Below, piece after piece: positions 25,301-39,200 of a stretch of DNA of 64,000 bases. Every line of letters begins with the position of its first letter. Position 1 is the first letter of the stretch. The translations under genes and the position numbers were made by a program. Origin of the DNA: Theristus sp. LFF4_11 (lineage: Eukaryota; Nematoda; Chromadorea; Monhysterida; Xyalidae); assembly GCA_030248135.1 (NCBI GenBank), contig JASANC010004634.1:1-64000 (forward strand), written 5' to 3'. The notes beneath the pieces are model-generated. The model saw only the letters and a program-made list of their open reading frames with translations, was not told the DNA's origin and did not search any database.

Positions 25301-25953
25301 TCTGAAACGTTTTGTTGTTGCGCTAATTTGAGAACAAAGGAACAAAGTTGTTCAGGAGTGGCGCCACTCGCACGGCATGCGTTGCCTCGGCATTCCGAAC
25401 ACGGCGCATTTTGCGAACATCACCAAGATTGCAGACGCCATTGAACGCAAGTTTGGGGCAACCGGCATTGCTTTGCTTGTGCAGATTTGCTGAGTTGGGA
25501 AACTGTTTACTGAATTGCCATCAATGAATTGATGATTTTCGAACACGACTAAACGCTGTTTTCTTGTGTGTTTTTCTGTCGTTTTCTTGCGTCTCGCAGG
25601 TTGAATGTCGATAGTTTATGATGGATATGTTGGAAACTAAAAGCCGATTTGTAATACAAAAAACGTTTCCTAGTGAAAAATGAACACTGAAGTCGCTCAA
25701 TAAAATTGAACCGACCATTTTGACGTCAGTTTCACTTCACCCACAAGCTCTTCTCAAATGCCAAGCGAACATTTCTCAAATGCTAACCGAACATTTCTCA
25801 ATGCCAAGTTCACTTTCAGTGTGGCAGAAGATCCGTGAACAAAAAGAGTCGGAACGATGGAAGCCAGAGCTGGAGGAGGAATATGAAGACTCGGTCGGCA
25901 ACGTGGTCAGCAAAAAAACGTTTGACGATCTGAAACGACAGGGCCTTCTGTGA
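20888..25953 (+). CDS. SF3A3: Splicing factor 3A subunit 3 (SF3a60/Prp9), lacking a recognisable first exon
   Basis: Subunit of the SF3a complex of U2 snRNP, needed for prespliceosome assembly at the branch site. Visible exons: 20888-21079, 21754-21885, 22695-22853, 23222-23439, 23688-23877, 24410-24577, 24902-25012, 25356-25446, 25820-25953; all phases agree (464 codons plus stop; human 501). Landmarks: [36 protein letters not shown], a SAP-like [19 protein letters not shown], a [14 protein letters not shown] linker, and a matrin-type C2H2 zinc finger with Cys371, Cys374, His388 and His394 (numbered from the first visible codon). The end is KRQGLL. The penultimate exon uses a GC donor. Roughly the first 48 residues of the family are missing: no ATG exon is seen between the left arm and 20888. 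The first two exons lie in the spacer and the rest in the right arm, so this is the ancestral gene order. Whether it is expressed depends on a first exon not seen here. Confidence 0.92.
21944..22129. mobile_element. Family B MITE in the spacer, SF3A3 intron
   Basis: About 186 bp, starting near ACCTGCGACTCAGTGCGG and ending CATTGAGACGCGGGACC. It begins 58 nt after the donor at 21885 and is sense to SF3A3. There is no partner copy because it lies in single-copy DNA. Confidence 0.8.
22351..22524. mobile_element. Family M MITE at the inner end of the right palindrome arm
   Basis: 174-bp, well-preserved hairpin with CAGTCGAACTCTATAACAC and GAGTTCGACTG ends. Spacer DNA begins on its left and the right arm continues on its right, so it marks the second inner breakpoint. 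It lies in the SF3A3 intron between 21885 and 22695. Confidence 0.85.
24166..24356. mobile_element. Family B MITE, right arm, SF3A3 intron
   Basis: Partner of 18451-18642. It ends about 53 nt before the exon at 24410, in sense orientation. Confidence 0.8.
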
Positions 25954-26416
25954 TTGTGTCACTGATGGTTTCTGTCTTTGTTTTGAGTTGTCTGAAAACC
26001 GCTTTATATCTTTTGTGGAAAAAACCTTGAGTTTTTTAATCTTAAATTTGTTGTTTTAAATTTGTTGTTTAAAAACAGCCGCAAATGAAGCGGCTTTTAA
26101 CAAGATAAATCGGTTTTTCCGGTGACAACTCTTGTTCTTTTTTGTTTGTTGGGATTTTCTTTCTCGGCCGAACACACGACACTGCTGTATTATTGCATGT
26201 AACTCGCTGATTGGTGGCATTGAAATGAGTGCGCTGCCGCTGATTGGTTAAGTCGCATTTTGATGAATCCAATATGATTTGAGCCAATTTAGTGGTCTCG
26301 AACTGAAATACTGGTTGGCTTGTGTTTGGCTTCCGTTTTTTTGTTCTGCTTGTTGTTATTAAAGTTTTGTGTTTGTTGTATTTGATAGTTGTGATTTTTA
26401 ATCTGTACAACAACTA

Positions 26417-26861
26417 CCGTATTACCCATTAAACCCCCCCACCATTAATCCCCCCACCAATGAACCTCCCCCGACAAGTTTCCGAATAATCCCCCCCCCA
26501 CAAATAATCCCCCATGGGGGTTAATTGGAAACCTGTTTGAAACACATACCCAGCGAATTCAGTTACTGAATGCAGTGACATTGGTGAAATTGTGCTACCA
26601 AAGGCCCTAAAGGGATGAGTTAATGGTAATTTCATTACAAAAGGCTGTTACAAAAGGAAATCTCTGTGAAAAGTAGAAGTTTCTGCGACTTTCTTGCCTG
26701 CCATGCAAGGTATTTTTGCCATTTTTCAACAAACCCCCACCCCACCACTAGAATTTGTTTGTAAATAAACCCCCTCCCCCCACCAATAATCCCGCCCCCC
26801 CCCACCCCTAAAAGTCGCTGACGTATTAATCCCCTATGGGGGTTTATTGGGGGTAATACGG
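26417..26861. mobile_element. TIR element CCGTATTACC, right arm, between SF3A3 and CSTF3
   Basis: 445-bp partner of 15939-16390; the 7-bp length difference lies in homopolymer runs. It takes up a third of the 1.3-kb gap between the two genes. Confidence 0.8.
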
Positions 26862-27263
26862 TAGTTGTTCCTTTTTCAGTTGAATATCATTTGATTCAAC
26901 AGTTTTGTCAAAATGAGTTTCGTCTGTTTACGAATGCTGTGGGAGGGAATGCCGAATAAAAACGAAAAATCTGTTTGCGGTTTTTTCTGTTGTTGTGTAT
27001 CGGTGGTGGCGTGTACTACCAAACGTGGAACTCGGTTCCTAAATATCTGAATTTCTTTCTCTTGCATCAATGCTTCCGTGTGCTTGCTGATTGGCTGAAC
27101 CAGTATGAAGGCGGCCAATCAGCGTGCTGCGCTGGGCTAGCATTGGTTTTTTGGACAATTAACTTTAATTTGATTTGTTTGATTCTGGTTTTAGGATAAT
27201 CTGAACTGAATTGTTCATTTCATTTTTTATAAGAAACGGAATTCCAAGAAACTCGCCAAGCCG

Positions 27264-30200
27264 ATGATGGCTTCCGGAAGTCTGTCGACTTTGTTGAGTC
27301 CAGAGGAGCGAATCGCACAGAATCCATTTGACGTCGATGCTTGGAACTTGAAACTTCGCGACTGTCAGGTGAGCTGAATGATACTTTTTTGCTGTTTGAA
27401 AGCAGGTCACTGTAAGCAGCTTGTGGTGCGGTCTGGTGTTTCGTCAGTGACAAGCTCGTGCGCTCAGGCAGTGTACTGCGTTGTCCATACGACCGCAGTG
27501 GCAACTACAGTGGCAAAATACCCATTTTTTGGTGGGGAAAAACCAACGCCAAAAAGTTTCACAAACCAAACCCGGCGTATAAAAAAGACGTTTTTTTGGG
27601 AAAGAACCGGTTCTTCTCAATGCCAACCGTGGTGTCAACCTTGGTGTTCGGATCGGACATAGGAAAATGAAATGCAGTCAATGTTCTGACGATCAGGGCC
27701 GTCGGCCGCAAAACTGTGCGAGACCAAGCGCTGTTTCGCATGAGCTCAAAATAATGCGCATCACTGATTGGCCGCACATTTACCGTTTCACAACATGCAA
27801 TCGTGCCCGTGTGCTTGCTTTGTCACATCCAACATCGAAACGTGTGCAATCTTCAGAAAGCGGAGTTCTAGTCATTCTCTGAATGTATTTTTGTCCTTCA
27901 GAAACCGATCAGCAATTCACGTGTATCTCGCAATGTCTTTTTATGTTTCGTTTCAGAAACGCCACATCGAGCAAGCGCGCCTCCTACGAGTTCCTGTGAC
28001 GCAGTTTCCAACTGCGGCCGCTATTGGCGGGCGTACATTGAACACGAGGTTGGTCTCTTTTTGTTTTGTTTTCCTACTTCTGTCGGTCCTGTCATTTTTG
28101 TTTTGATTGCACAACACATGCCGACCTGTGCCTATTTTTTTATGTCTCATCTTGATTGTTGCGGTATCAGATTTTTTTGCTGACTGTTTGCTGAATTTGC
28201 TGCTGTTTGGTGGAAGAGATGGGGAGATCCGGGCGGTGGGGTTTTGGATTGGGTTGGTGGGTTTTTTAGTGTGAACAAATACCAACCGAATGAATTTTGA
28301 GTTTGGGGGGTTGTGGTGTGGGTGGGGGGGGGGGAGGCGAAACTTTGGGGGGTTGGGGTTTGGAGGGTTCAGGTCGTGGTGATCTGTATCGTTCTTTTAT
28401 GCTGGTTTCAAGAGCAGAAAAAATTCCAAGAAAAACGTGGAAATGTGAATAAAAGTGAACAGAAAAAGAAATAAAAATAGTGGCGGAGTTTTTCGGATCT
28501 GAATAAAAAACGCTGAAATTCGGACGGTGGATTGGATCTTTGGTGTTGTGGGATCTTTTGTTACTATTGGAATAAGTCGGCATTTGGAGAAAAAAACACA
28601 AAACCAGGAAAGATTTGAATAAAAGAAAACGAGAATTAGCGCGCTGTGGTTGTTTTATTGTTTTGTTGGAATTCGTGGTTCAATAATGTTGTTTTTTGCG
28701 TTTATCTGGTTGCGAAATCCGATTTTTCTTGATTTCAGTTGCGCTCGAAGAATTACGAGAACGTTGAAAAGGTTTGTGAAATGGTGATGAAAAAAGTGCA
28801 CCGGCGGACGGCAGACGAGATTTTTTTTTGTTTTCACAGCTTTTGCAATTGATTTTTCACCATGTCCGCAAAATAATTTGTCAAAAGTTCCCCAAATAGT
28901 TGTGAATGTTACGTTTTTTCCACGCCAGCTGTTCACGCGGTGTTTAGTGAAGGTGTTGAACGTTGATCTGTGGAAGTCTTACCTGCATTACGTGCGCGAG
29001 ACCAAGAGCAATTTGCCGACGTTTCGGTGCGTCTTTTTCACTAGATTTTGTCTATAATTTTTTTTAATGATTTCGTTTTCACAAGAGAACGGCAAAAGCC
29101 ACTTAAGTTTCGCCCGATTGACTTACGTTGTGTTTGGGACTGCACAGCCGATTTCGTACATTGGCTGTGCAATTGCTTTCACACCAACGGACTTCAAAAC
29201 TGGAAAGTGGCAGTTTTCACATTCACCAGGGAGAAAATGGCGCAAGCATACGACTTTGCGTTGGACAAGATTGGCCTGGATGTAAACAGTTTTCAAGTGT
29301 ACGCGGATTACACGTCATTTCTCCGACAAGTGTATGTTTGAATTCTTTCTGGTGTTCTTCCTGATTTCTGACCAATTCATTTTTTTTGTTATTGAGGGTA
29401 ACAGGCATTGTTGAAACTGATTCAACTTTTGACATTCAAAAATCTTTCGAGCTAAAAGCCACGCTGACATCAATCTTAGCGTATTGCGATTCTTAAATAA
29501 AATTTCAGAGCCTACATACCTGAATTCTGATTGCATGTGTCTTTATTTTGTAAGCTTCTGTTTAATCTTTTTGTAGGCTTGAAAATCGCGAAATAAAAAC
29601 AATTGAAGTTTATTCGCTGATTTATTGAAATTCAACTTAATTTCGACGAAAAACAGTTGTACACCAAAAACAAAATGACGCTCTTCCAGGCCAGCGAGCG
29701 GGTCCTATCAGGAGTATCAGAAGATCGCGGCGGTTCGAAAGATCTTCCACCGTGGCATTGTGACGCCGATTTTGAACGTTGATCAATTGTGGGCCGAGTA
29801 CTGCACGTACGAGAAGGTGAGCGCAGCACAACGAGCAAACAGAGCAAAAGCAAACGCAGCTCATTTGAAGTTGTCCAGCCTTGTAGCAGAGGACATTACA
29901 AACTGGGAATGTTCAGTGGCACAGAGGAACGGAAAACTTGCATGTATCATGAATGAACAACTATTTTATATTGAAGCAAAGTCTGGTTTTTTTGCAAAAA
30001 TTTTGATTTAACTTTCCTCCGAGTCTCCAAGCACCGAGCGGTGTCGTGTTACGTGTATCGTGCTGCGGTTGCCGCCGGGCAGTGCACATTGCGGTAAAGG
30101 CCCGTTTCTACTTGACGTATGCAGACGACGTCAGGTATGAACGGTAGTGTGTAATAACACGAGATTTAAAGTGACGTGACGTGCATGTACGTACAGTCTA

Positions 30201-33200
30201 ACTCAATAACATATCCAGCCAGCTGATTGGTTGATGCATGCATTCCGCGCATGAATTGCTGAGTTCGCCGTTCATATAATCCATGCATCAAGTGACCATC
30301 AACCAATAAACTAGCTGGATTTGTTATTGAGTTATTGAACTGCACGTCGACGTGCGTGTGCATACGTGCTACATGGGCCTTAGTTGGCACACACCGCGGC
30401 CAGTGCGCACCTCGTTGTCACCCCAAAAACCATGGAACGAACGGGCACAATCGGACAACTGCGGACTCGCAGAGTATCAACGCGCATCTGGCCGATCGCT
30501 TGATTTCCGACAAGAACCGCGACCACCAGACGGCGCGACGGGTCGTGAAACGCCTGGACGCTGTGACGCGCGGTCTCAACCGCAATGCGGTCAGTGTACC
30601 GCCGCGCGGCACGGCAGTCGAGTTGAAACAGGTGCAACTGTGGAAACGCTACATCGCCTGGGAGAAGGAGAACCCGCTGCAGACGGAGGACCAGGGACTG
30701 TTCGCGCGCCGTGGTACGGTCGCAGTTGGCATGCTTTCGGGTGTTGGGGGTTCGGTTGCGGTGCTATTGGAGGCTGTCACTTTACAGTCAAACTCTAAAT
30801 TATAGGGAATCAACGTCGTCGTTGGGATCATGTGATGCATGCATTCTGTGCGGAAATTGCTGTGTGGGCGGAGTTTGGTTTGCACAGAATGCGTGCTTCA
30901 CGTGATCATCAACCAATGAGCTGATTCCGTATAATTTATAGTTCGACTGTGCGTAGCGATAACATTTGTTCAGCCGCCATTCACCCCAGTCACCAAACCA
31001 CCGTAGTTTGAGCGTGTGGTTGCGGCCGGCTTTTACACTGTGCACCATTGCATTACTACTTCATGACAAAGTGCTCAGTCATCAGGGGGAACATCTTGTG
31101 AACAGTTTGAAACTTTGTTAGAGTTGCAGTAGGTGAGCCCTGGTGCACATTTTGTTGGCGTTTATTTACTCCGTGTGCTTTAAAATAATACGCCCAAAAT
31201 AGAAGAGAATAGTCAGTGTGGAATGAATGTGGCATTCGGCAGACCAATGGAACGTGCAGATGTTATCTTATTGTTGTCATGGGTGTTGTTGTTAGGATTA
31301 ATTTGGCGCTTGTGCATTCCATTCATTCAATTTATTCTGCCACTTTTAATTCTTTAATATTCTGTTCACTGCACCCCCCCCCCCCCCTTACAAGGTCTCC
31401 TCCATTGTTTCCAGTGACATACGCGTACGAGCAAGCGTTGCTCTGTCTCGGCTACCACCCTGACATCTGGTACGAATCGGCGCTGTTCATGCAGGACTCA
31501 TCTGCGAAACTCGCGGAGCGCGGCGACGCTAAATTGTCGCAGAAACTGGCGGAAGATGTCGCAGGTTCGCTTGTTGTTGGGGGTTTTAGGCGATTTAGCT
31601 AGGGCTAACTAAGAAAAGCGTACAGAACGCCGTCGAGTAGGGTGCCCAGCCCGTCGAGGTTTTTCTGTCATTAATGTGCCTATACACCTTTCGGCGGGGC
31701 TCGATCTTGCGAACGCACAGACAACAAGTCTAACGCGCTACCAACAGGCCACGAGTTCAGTGCGCGGTTCCAGGTTTTTACTTTGGTGGGAATTGTATTT
31801 TGAATCTGCGGAATGATTGGCATCAGAGATGTGCACGGGGGGTACTTAGGGGGTACCGGTACCGGCAAACGTCGCGCGTCGAGCAGGGCCTGGGGGCTAC
31901 GTCGCGCAGCGCCTCGGTCGGAGTTGAAAGAGACAAAAGTTTTACACATGAATTCAAAAAATTACTTCGAAATCGATTGCCCATGTCGCGCATCTATCAG
32001 TCAAAATTGAGGTCTGCTCATTGTGCTTTTGTTGTGAGCTGCTGAAATCGCTGTGAGCAATCATTTTAATTCACTGGTGTCGCGCAGCGCCTCATGTGGA
32101 AGAGACAAAATTTTCACAAATGAAACAAAAATTGCTTCAAAATTAAATTCGAAGATTTCAATTGACTGACTGTCGTGGTACTTTAGTAGGTTGCAATGTA
32201 TTTGAAGTCGCGCTGCGCATGTATGTAAGCACATTTTATTCCGCAAATGTGAGTTGCACAGACATCCAGGTTTTTTTACGCGAAGTCGTGCGTCAATGAC
32301 GCAAAATAATTTGGTATGACGCAAAGAAATTGGTCGTTTCGGTTAGCTTTTTTGATTCTCTTAATTTTCGAAGATCTCAAGGGATTGTTTTTAAAAAAAT
32401 TTGCGCCCAGATTCAAAAATTTTCTGCGCCTCCGGCGCAGGACGTAGACACTTTATCATTTGCATTGCTTAGCCATTGCTTGACAATGGCGATCACGAAT
32501 TCATCGTTCGTTTTTTTAGATTGTTCAGTGTTTTGCTGATAACGGTTCGATTCAATCTAAGAATATTTTTGTTGTTTTGACCTGTCAGCGATCACTGTCC
32601 ATCTAGCTCCTACGTAAGCTTTTTGTTCGCGTGTTTCTAAACATTTGCGTTTTTTAACACGTGAATAAATGTCATAGACAGCAAGCTACTTTGGATGACA
32701 TCCAAAAAATCGCAAGGTAAAATACGTTCTCAGGGCCTAATTTTTTGAAAATTTTCTTCGCTACGCGAAGACGTTACAATTTACTGTTTTTTTTATTGAA
32801 ATTGAGAGTCAAAGCCACTCTTTCCGAACGAAACACACAATAAACTTCAAAAATATAAATGTATTTGTATTTGAAATTGCGTTGCGCGTATAGAATGTGA
32901 CACCAAATTTGCGAGAAAAATGTGGTGGAGGTGGGGTCGACGTCGCGCAACCAGCCGAGCCGGTACCAGCAAGAATTGTCCGGCGTGCACACCTCTGATT
33001 GGCATTTGACCATGGACGCAGCTCGTTGAGTGGTCATTGGCCAATCAGCACACTCGGTTCAAACGCGGCCAATCAGCTAGCAAGAACGTGTGAACGGAAA
33101 GAGCAGAGCGGTCCGCTCTCATTGGTTTACAATGGGCGATGGTTCGTTAGCCAACCACAGACTGGTTTCGTGGGTTTCGGTCGAGATCGAGTAGAAGGCC

Positions 33201-36200
33201 ATGGTTGGGGTTGTTCATTGCTGCCGCTGCAGGAAAATGTTGCACCAATGTAGGGCCAGGCCAGGCCGCTGTGTTTATAAAGATACCAGAACGCGAAGGC
33301 TCGCTGTGCACTGCAGTCGAAGGGTGGGGGGGGGGGGGGGGGCACGGCACGGCACGGTTGGCCTGCCCACTGATGGTGTTTTGCACTTCTCTGGTATCAT
33401 GCCGTGCAGTGCAGAATGAAGCTGACTGACTGACCAACGGTCACCACCGTCATAATAAGTTCGTTCTATTGTCGTGTGCCCCCCGTCGTTTCAGTGCTGT
33501 ACGAACGCGCGTGCACGATGCTGATGCGCGAATGTGCGCTGTTGCATTTCGCCTATGCCGATTACGAAGAGAGTCGAAAAAAGTTCGCCAAAGTCGACAC
33601 GATCTACCAGCGGTACATCGACATTGAGAGCGTCGACCCGACCCTGGTGAGCGACGTTGGAATCCGGTGAAGGCCCGTTCATGGAGAATGCGAAGCTGCG
33701 CTGTTTTGTTTTTGTGTTTCATGAACGTGAAGCAAACAAGTGACGCTGTCGCGTCAAACTCCATGAATGGTGTCTGATAGTGAAATGGGCGCTGCAGTTC
33801 AGCTTGAAATGGACAATTTTTAGAGACAGCAAAAAAATATGTTGATACTGTGCAACAAATATTGTTAGTTGGTGTCATATGCTGTCAGACAAGCATCAGA
33901 CTTGGGTAAATTGAGCCTTCGGGTTACAAAGTTTCGCCTTGCAAGTAGAAATTTGAAGATACCTGCAATAAACTATAGTGCAGGTTACGTTGTTTTACAA
34001 AAAAATTAAAAGAACCTTTGTCAAAAAACCAGTTTCGTGAATGTTCTGAGTGCTCTTTAACGAATGACTACAATCTCCAAATGGAAAATGAAGGAAGGAA
34101 TATACGTTACAAAAAGTTAGCGAACAAAAGAACCGGGTGAATAATGGTGATCTGCCCTTCCTGAATTCCACGTAACTTGCAAGAAACGCTGTTCACTTTC
34201 CACTCACTGCCGCCACGTATCAAACATGCTTTAATAAAAGTTCACTCATGCACATTCCACGATGCGCGCAGGCCTACATTCAGCACATGAAGTTCGCCCG
34301 TCGAACGGAGGGCATCAAGGCGGCCCGCGCGGTCTTCAAGCGAGCCCGCGACGACCCGCGCGCAAAGTTTCACGTTTACATTGCGGCCGCTTTGATGGAG
34401 TATTTTTGCAGCAAGGTCGGTGTTGACGGTGGCGATGTTTGTTATTGAGTTAGAATGTAGAGGTAAACGCTTGCTTCAGCGTGAGCGCGTGGCAATAAAG
34501 TGACGGATTATGGATTTTTTAGCTTTAGGAATGTAAAAAAGGGACGCGAAGGACAGATACGGTAAAACAAAAATGTGCTTTTTGTTTTGTTTGACGCAGA
34601 CAAGTAAAAACACATGTAAACTACCCAAAACGCATCGTGTCTTGCTTTTCAACCAACTGTTTCTGTCAACCAAAATTTAAAACGACCCTTTTCGTCCACT
34701 GATGATTGTGTGCCGTCTCTCAGGACACCGATGTCGCGACGCGAGTGTTCGACCTCGGTTTGAAGAAGTACGGCAACGAGCCGGAGTATGTGCTCGCGTG
34801 TCTCGACTTTCGGACGCATTTGAACGGTTCGCAGTTGATCAGTAAAAACCACTGTACTGATCTTTGTAAACTTGCTTTGCACACGGTTCTGATTGATTTT
34901 GTGAGTGAGTGATTGATTGATGCACACACTTGGTTGTGTAAAGTGGGAACGGATGATTCGGTTTTGTGTGGTCGAAATGATATTATGAATTGTTTTTGGA
35001 TTCTGGAACTAAATGCGTGTACAGACGTGGAAAGGAAACTAGTTTCAATCTTTATGTGGCAATTCAAAGTCGCCTAAGTGACTCGGCCCTATTTGGGTAC
35101 TCGGATCACTGTCAATTTTCAATTGCCGCGCCATGCATGAAACTGTCTGTCTATGCGCGCATTGAGTCTCGGGACCAAACTAAACGATCATATTAGAAAA
35201 AAGACCTGAAAATCTTCATCGCAGACGACAACAACACGCGAGTGCTGTTTGAGCGTGTCCTGACTTCCGGCAATCTGCCCGCCGATCATTCGCTGTAAGT
35301 GATTGCTTCTGAAAGGAGACTTTCCATTTTTTTCGTTTCTTTCTCGGTTCAGAAATGGTGACTGTCCATTTTTTTGTCTCTGGTTATTGTTTTCGCATTA
35401 TCCAGTATGCGTGAGATAGGACTGTGTGGGTCTCCGATTAAAACGGCGCGATTTCCTCTTTTAGCGTAACTTTTTTTAACAACATTGAAGTAACTTTAAA
35501 CAAATGAAGTGCAGTGAAGCACGCAGTCTGCTGGCCTGTCGAACGTCATGTGTAGAAACGCGCTTTTTGGCCTACCAGACAGAACCATTCATGTTGATTT
35601 TAGGTAATTAGGCACTGTGGACCAATAACGACAATAAAATCAAAACCACTGGTCTTTAATCACACGTTATCAATCACACAGCAGTCAGTCTTCCACACTA
35701 CTCCCTAAAATTTTTGTCCATTTATTATTAATTTTTTTGGGTTCTGCGACTCAGTGCATTTGCAGACGTCGAAAGGAGACTGGTTTCAATTTTTATGTGG
35801 CAATTCAAAATCGCCTAAGCGACCCGGCCCGATAGCGGGCACTCGGCGGACTTCACCAATTTTGAATTCCCGCGTCATGCGTGAAACTGTTCTCCTGTCT
35901 CGGGACCGAACGAAACAACCATACCATTTCAGCGAGGTCTGGGATCGCTATCTCGACTTTGAATCGCGCGTCGGCGATCTAACGAGCGTCGGCAAGGTCG
36001 ATGGTCGAAGGAGGGAGGCGGTGCTGAAAGAGTTCGAAGCACGACCGACCTTGCTCCTGATCGATCGCTATCGAATGCTCGAGTTGACGCCGTGCACCAG
36101 TGATCAGCTCCGAGTGCTCGGTTATGCAAAGGTCGAACTCGCTCTGTATTGTGTAGTTTGTGTGCTTTGCTGCGGTCGCACTGTACTAAATTTTTGGTGC

Positions 36201-39200
36201 CGAAATCTGCAGCAATTTCGCTCTGAAATGCCTGATGTTGTACTTGGTGCTGGTGATTCTGGTGTATTCTACAAGAGTCGACCATAAACATGTGTGTTCA
36301 GGTATAGGGTTCAGACGAACAAACTCCGCCCACCACTGGTTTGGCTTTCCACTTGAATGGGGTGTGGGCGATGTTGTCACTGTGCAGTGCAGTCAGTCAG
36401 CGCTTTTAAAAACGCCCAGAAATTCTCCGACCGACCAATGGAACTGTAGAGCGATTATCTCACTTCGAAACCCACTCGTGCCATGGCGTCATCACGCACG
36501 CGCAGTACGGCAGAGCGGAAGCAGGGCTGCGTAATTTCTTGCTCGCGGACCCAGTGCTTTTGTTTGCTAGTGCAGCAGAAGTTTTGTTGAACCCTTCACG
36601 GACGGAAGGGACACTGAAAGCCAGCGTTTGGGGTTTTGTGAATCATGCCAAACAAAAGCCGAACGTTTTGAACGCACGCTGATTCATTTCGATGAGATAC
36701 ACGCAGTCGAACTCTATAACATATCCAACCAGTTGATTGGTTGGTGGTCACGTGATGCATGGATTCCAACCTTGCAAACAAACTCCGCCTCCACCGCAGT
36801 CCATGCACAGAATGCATGCATCAACCAATCAGCGGGTTGGATATGTTATAGAGTTCGACTGTACGTTCGAATAACCCTACAACACACACGCACCACATGG
36901 TCAAATGCGAGTCTAATACCTGGAACGTTCCAGCAATTCCGCGGCCTCTCATCCAGCTTCGCACAGCCGTCGACATCGTCGGCCGACTCAAGCTCTCTGG
37001 CCAATCAGCAATCAGCGAAACACGCCGCAGTGACTGACTCCGCCCTCGCGCGGCCGGACACGACGCAAATGATACCATTCAAGCCGAAAATCATTCAGAG
37101 TAAGCTTCGAACTGAACACACATGCGTAGGCCAGAGCTTTGGTGTTTGAGGGGGGGGGGGGGGGGAGGCGGGGGTATAACATTGACTGCGTACAGTTTGC
37201 TCTGACACGGTGCTGTTGCACAGTCGTAAACAAACACACACACTGGCACACATGGCCAACGCGCGCTCTGCTGTGGTATTGCCATTGTGTTTGTGTGGTG
37301 TCTGTTGATGGAATGACATTGTGCTGTGAACGAAGCGTCTTCACAACCGTTTGTGTTTGTCTGATGGTTTTATTTATTTAACCGCAAATTAGACATCAAG
37401 TCAGAGGTGTGCACGCCGGACAATTCTTGCTGGTACCGGCTCGGGTGGTTGCGCGACGTCGACCCCACCTCCACATTTTTCTCGCAAATTTAGTGTCATA
37501 TTCTACATGCGCAGCGCGATTTCAAATACAATTATCTTACATTTATATTTTTGAAGTTTATTCTGTGTTTCGTTCGGAAAGTGGCTTTGACTCTCAATTT
37601 CAATAAGAAGCCGGTAATTTGTAACGTCTTCGCATAGCGAAGAAAATTTTCAAAAATTAGGCCTAGAAAACGCATTTTACCTTGCGATTTTTGGATGTCA
37701 TCCAAAGTAGTTTGCTGTCTATGACATTTATTCACGTGTTAAAAAACGCAGATGTTTAGAAACGTGCGAACAAAAAGCTCACGTAGGAGCTAGATGGACC
37801 AAGTGATCGTTGATACGGTCAAAACAACAAAAATATCCTTAGATTGAATCGAACTGTTATCAGCAAACCACTGAACAATCTAAAAAAACGAACGATGAAT
37901 TCGTGATCGCCATTGTCAAACAAATCATAAAGTGTCCACGTACTGCGCCTAGAAAAATTTTGTATCTGGGCGCAAAATTTCTTGAAAACAATCCCTTGAA
38001 ATCTTCGAAAATTGAGAGAATCAAAAAAGCTGACCGAAACAACCAGCATCTTTGCGTCATACCAAATTATTTTGCGTCATTGACGCACGATTTCGCGTAA
38101 AAAACCCTGGATGTCGGTGCAACTCACATTAGCGGAATAAAATGTGCTTACCATCTACATGCGCAGCGCGATTACAAATACATATACCCTACATTGCATG
38201 CAACCTACTAAAGTACCACGACAGTCAGTCAATTGAAATCTTCGAATTTAATTTCAAAGCAATTTTTATTTCATTTGTGAAAATTCTGTCTTTTCCGCCT
38301 GAGGCGCTGCGCGACATCTGTGAATTAAAATGATTGCTCACAGCGATTTCAGCAGCTCACAACAAAAGCACAACGAGCAGACCTTAATTTTGACGATAGA
38401 TGCGCGACATGAGCAATCGATTTCGAAGTAATTTTTCAAATTCATGTGTAAAACTTTTGTCTCTTTCAACTCCGACCGAGGCGCTGCGCGACGTAGCCCC
38501 CAGGCCCTGCGCGACGCGCGACGTTTGCCGGTACCGGTACCCCCTAAGTACCCCCCGTGCACATCTCTGCATCAAGTACCAATTGCTCAATGGAAAAAGC
38601 CGCAAATTTGTGAATTACTGTGTTTATTAGCTCGAATCAAACGGCAGATAATGCACAAGACATGAATTTTATTGACACTGACGTTCTCAGTGTTTTCAAA
38701 CCACCCAGACAAACTCATTCTCACCGTACCGAGAAAAGTGTGAGATGTCCAGAAAGTTGCTGTATGTTCCATTGGCAGGCAGCTCGCATCCAATCGCGGG
38801 TGGCATTTTCCCGCCGCCGCCAGCGGTGGCGCATCTGATGACGTTGATACCGCCACCAACGAATTTTGGCGGGCCGTTCGTTGGCGTCGACGATTTGATC
38901 AGTAAATTCAGGGAGATCAACTTGCCGAATGAGTGTCAGTGGCGGCTTTTTTTGTTTTTTGTAGGGTTTTTTGTTTTGTGGTGTGGGTTGTGGCCACCCA
39001 CACACGGTAACGTACTGGGTTCAGCATTTGCGGTGTCAGCCCGCCCCCGTTTTTCAATTCTAAGCTTTCATTTCTCAGTTCATGTGTTATTCAGAAATAA
39101 CATGTCAAAACTGTGAGCATTCGAGCAAGTTCGTGCCGAGACCGAATACGAGAGAGAGATACCGTACTCTATGGTTGCACAGTTTTCGTATTATGCATTT

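Noticed and set aside
25954..27263. Operon of SF3A3 and CSTF3
   Set aside because: Same strand and only 1.3 kb apart, but the gap is mostly a MITE and no trans-splicing acceptor could be singled out.
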